DNA of 15,943 nucleotides. Source: CAIZGX01 sp964430305. GTDB lineage: Bacteria; Bacteroidota; Bacteroidia; Flavobacteriales_D; Sanyastnellaceae. The notes beneath the pieces were generated by a model. The model was given only the letters and a program-made list of their open reading frames with translations, was not told the DNA's origin and did no database searches. Both the position numbers and the translations under genes were made by a program. Positions 14,352-15,943 of the stretch are shown here, piece by piece (the stretch's first letter is position 1; each line of letters starts with the position of its first letter). The DNA is taken from the NCBI GenBank assembly GCA_964430305.1, contig CAYSEX010000049.1, forward strand, positions 1 through 15,943, given 5' to 3'.

Positions 14352-15581
14352 TTATTCAAATGAAACAATTTTTAATACCCCCCAAGAAGCGGGCTTGTTG
14401 TAGAAGTTTTCATCATTCACGGCAGACCAACGTTGCTGTTGATCTCGGCTAGAACTCGACAAAGCCATATCCAGGGCAAATTCAAAATTATAATTTCCAC
14501 CTACTTTCCAAGGATTCACTTTTAAGTCGCTCCAAGCTATTTTAACCTCTGCAATTTGTCCCTCGTTATTTTGTTTAGAGACAACTTCAGCAGGGATTAT
14601 TTGATTTGAAGTCCAATCAAAACAGGCATAAGGAGCAGCCAGTTGAATACCAATATGTTTATCAGAAGCGTATAAGAATGGCCTATTTGGCAAAAGATTC
14701 GACTCCGTGGAAAATGCAATCTCAAGCGCGTCACCATTCCAAATATCCTTTCCCGATTGTGCATTCATAGGTTGGGTCTTGTCTCTGTTGACTAAACCGA
14801 AATACACATATTCGTTGTCATAGTTTACAAATAAAGACCCCATGGTTACTTGAACATATCCCGAATATTCATTCGGTTGAATTACACCATCAACTTTTCC
14901 GTTGTGTTTTGTTGGAACAGAGGTGTTCTGCAAAACAAGTGCTGGTTTCACGGGTGCGATGTACGGAACAATTTGAATTTCGTCTATGTACACTGTACCG
15001 CTTGATTCAAATTGAAAGATGAGCTGCTTAACGGAGGAACCGTCCATATTCCACTTCTCAAAAGTAAAGTCAGCAAGTGGTATTATAAATTCATTCCATT
15101 CTGTTGTCACCTTTCCCCCCTTTACATATTTACCTGTTAGACCCAACCAAGCCTGTGCTCCAGAAAAGTCTTCCATACCTAAGGCCCAAGGAAGCCCTGA
15201 AAACTCACCATGGTCTGCTTTCACGCGAAAAGATAAGCACGCATTATTCTCAACTGCTAAGAGGTCCTTACCTGTCCAATTTCCCCATCCAATTCCAAGA
15301 CCCAACCACGGACAATCGCCCGCTTGCTTGTTCCATGTTATTTTCATTGCACCAGAACCGGCATACTTTTCTATCGATTCAGGGCTCACTTGCAGACAGG
15401 CGTTGGCTTTTGTATACCAAACCTCTGAAGACATGTTGTCTTGAAAAACATGAGGAAGAGAAAGATTAAATCCGTTTGTTGATCCATAATCCGCTTCCAT
15501 TCTATCATACAACTCAAGATTTTTCACGGAGACGCATGAAAACAGCAGAATGGAACCAAAAAATAATTGTATCAGTCGCAT
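14352..15581 (-). CDS. Two-domain carbohydrate-binding lipoprotein (jelly-roll plus CBM9/DOMON-like)
   Basis: A 409-residue lipoprotein (lipobox L-F-S-C, Cys16). Residues about 45-207 form a galactose-binding-like jelly-roll domain, with a family-like opening in YAGSGAMKITWNK, central FRVKAD and TEWNEFIIPLADF strands, and a closing VYIDEIQIVP. It resembles CBM11/ExoP-type modules. Residues about 220-407 resemble the CBM9/DOMON-like sugar-binding fold: DGVIQPNEY, LFVNYDNEYVYFGLVN and DIWNGDALEIAF, which carries the typical W-x-G-D-x-x-E-I core (Trp281 to Ile288). No catalytic motif is visible, so I infer a surface or periplasmic glycan-binding role. It lies 5 bases after a partial gene that also looks glycan-binding and 3 bases before GH3, so the products probably act on the same polysaccharide. 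Confidence 0.75.
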   Translation of the reverse strand: MRLIQLFFGSILLFSCVSVKNLELYDRMEADYGSTNGFNLSLPHVFQDNMSSEVWYTKANACLQVSPESIEKYAGSGAMKITWNKQAGDCPWLGLGIGWGNWTGKDLLAVENNACLSFRVKADHGEFSGLPWALGMEDFSGAQAWLGLTGKYVKGGKVTTEWNEFIIPLADFTFEKWNMDGSSVKQLIFQFESSGTVYIDEIQIVPYIAPVKPALVLQNTSVPTKHNGKVDGVIQPNEYSGYVQVTMGSLFVNYDNEYVYFGLVNRDKTQPMNAQSGKDIWNGDALEIAFSTESNLLPNRPFLYASDKHIGIQLAAPYACFDWTSNQIIPAEVVSKQNNEGQIAEVKIAWSDLKVNPWKVGGNYNFEFALDMALSSSSRDQQQRWSAVNDENFYNKPASWGVLKIVSFE

Positions 15582-15586
15582 GAGCG

Positions 15587-15943
15587 TTATGGAATTAATT
15601 CAGATCCTTCCGTAAATATGATATAATCCATCCAAGCCTTGGAATATCCTGAGGTTGGATTCGCAAGCATGAGCACAGAAATTTTCAACAGTTTGTGTGG
15701 CTCATGAATTCCATTACCCAATGCAGCAGATGCAGCACCATTGACCAATGTTGGAATTTGATCATAACGCTGAGAGATTTGAGACCAACCTGCTTCTGTC
15801 AATTGCACTTGTATGGAATACATGTCTTCATTGCCCTCCGTGAACATGCCATCACCATTATCATCTTCTCTAAATTGGAATAACACTAGGCCATTGTTAA
15901 TTCCATCTGGCTTGTATATCATGGTATTGAAGTATAGATTTGA
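15587..15943 (-). CDS. Probable glycan-binding surface protein, C-terminal part (5' end outside window)
   Basis: The frame is open from the right edge to the TAA at 15587-15589, giving the last 118 residues of a larger protein. The ATG at 15920-15922 is an internal methionine, since the frame continues upstream as S-N-L-Y-F-N-T. The visible part reads like a beta-sandwich carbohydrate-binding module: LVLFQFREDDNGDGMF with a possible calcium-like D-D-N-G-D-G loop, a W-S-Q-I strand, and an ending in WMDYIIFTEGSELIP, the closing strand typical of galactose-binding-like domains. In flavobacterial polysaccharide-utilisation loci such a gene often follows SusC/SusD and has PKD or SusE/F-like domains; that is inference, as neither is in view. 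It precedes the carbohydrate-binding lipoprotein by 5 bases. Confidence 0.5.
   Translation of the reverse strand, partial: SNLYFNTMIYKPDGINNGLVLFQFREDDNGDGMFTEGNEDMYSIQVQLTEAGWSQISQRYDQIPTLVNGAASAALGNGIHEPHKLLKISVLMLANPTSGYSKAWMDYIIFTEGSELIP

Noticed and set aside
12256..15469. Several plus-strand open frames antisense to the GH3 and carbohydrate-binding genes
   Set aside because: They mirror well-supported minus-strand genes, lack recognisable domains, and none has a credible promoter or start context.

Overview
The window looks like chromosomal DNA from a member of the Bacteroidota, most likely the Flavobacteriales. The grounds are a type IX secretion (T9SS) surface protein beside a PorP/SprF-family protein, many lipoproteins with short lipoboxes, near absence of Shine-Dalgarno sequences, matches to the Bacteroidota promoter pattern TTG-N17-23-TAnnTTTG, an AT-rich composition and a polysaccharide-utilisation-type gene group. 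I do not name a genus. Almost all of the window is coding. I saw no tRNA, rRNA, CRISPR array, insertion sequence or obvious pseudogene.

Layout. At 1-1097 on the plus strand are the end of a cyclodeaminase/cyclohydrolase-family gene and a DUF4197 lipoprotein. From 9782 down to 1099 seven minus-strand genes follow each other with no gap above 79 bases: a membrane-anchored TPR protein, ribH (lumazine synthase), a 1249-residue T9SS type B surface protein, a PorP/SprF-family protein, an OxyR-type LysR regulator, a thioredoxin and SelO (protein AMPylase). The first four are essentially end to end, with junctions of -1, +1 and +6 bases. The last three look like a redox group. At 9836-11234 on the plus strand are recF and an overlapping DUF721 (DciA-like) gene, divergent from the TPR gene across a 53-base region that appears to hold two interleaved promoters. 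From 15943 down to 11302 on the minus strand is the downstream part of a glycan-utilisation operon: the end of a probable glycan-binding protein, a two-domain carbohydrate-binding lipoprotein, a GH3 beta-glucosidase and a GH16-like lipoprotein. Junctions are +5, +3 and -4 bases. No SusC/SusD genes are in the window; if present they would lie beyond its right edge.

How the genes may work together. The large surface protein (DUF7948-type N-terminus, SBBP beta-propeller, disulfide-spaced Ig/PKD-like modules, type B sorting domain) and the PorP/SprF protein form the usual cargo/outer-membrane-partner pair of the T9SS. OxyR has the two redox cysteines at 199 and 208, thioredoxin has WCGPC, and SelO is from a family whose activity is reported to be disulfide-controlled, so a peroxide-responsive thioredoxin/SelO unit is a reasonable hypothesis. 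The glycan operon probably degrades a beta-glucan: GH16 endo-cleavage, GH3 exo-cleavage and two surface binding proteins. I did not find a clearly unprecedented system. The points most worth a second look are the OxyR-thioredoxin-SelO linkage with a rearranged SelO cysteine pair, the divergent recF/TPR promoters, and the GH16-like enzyme.
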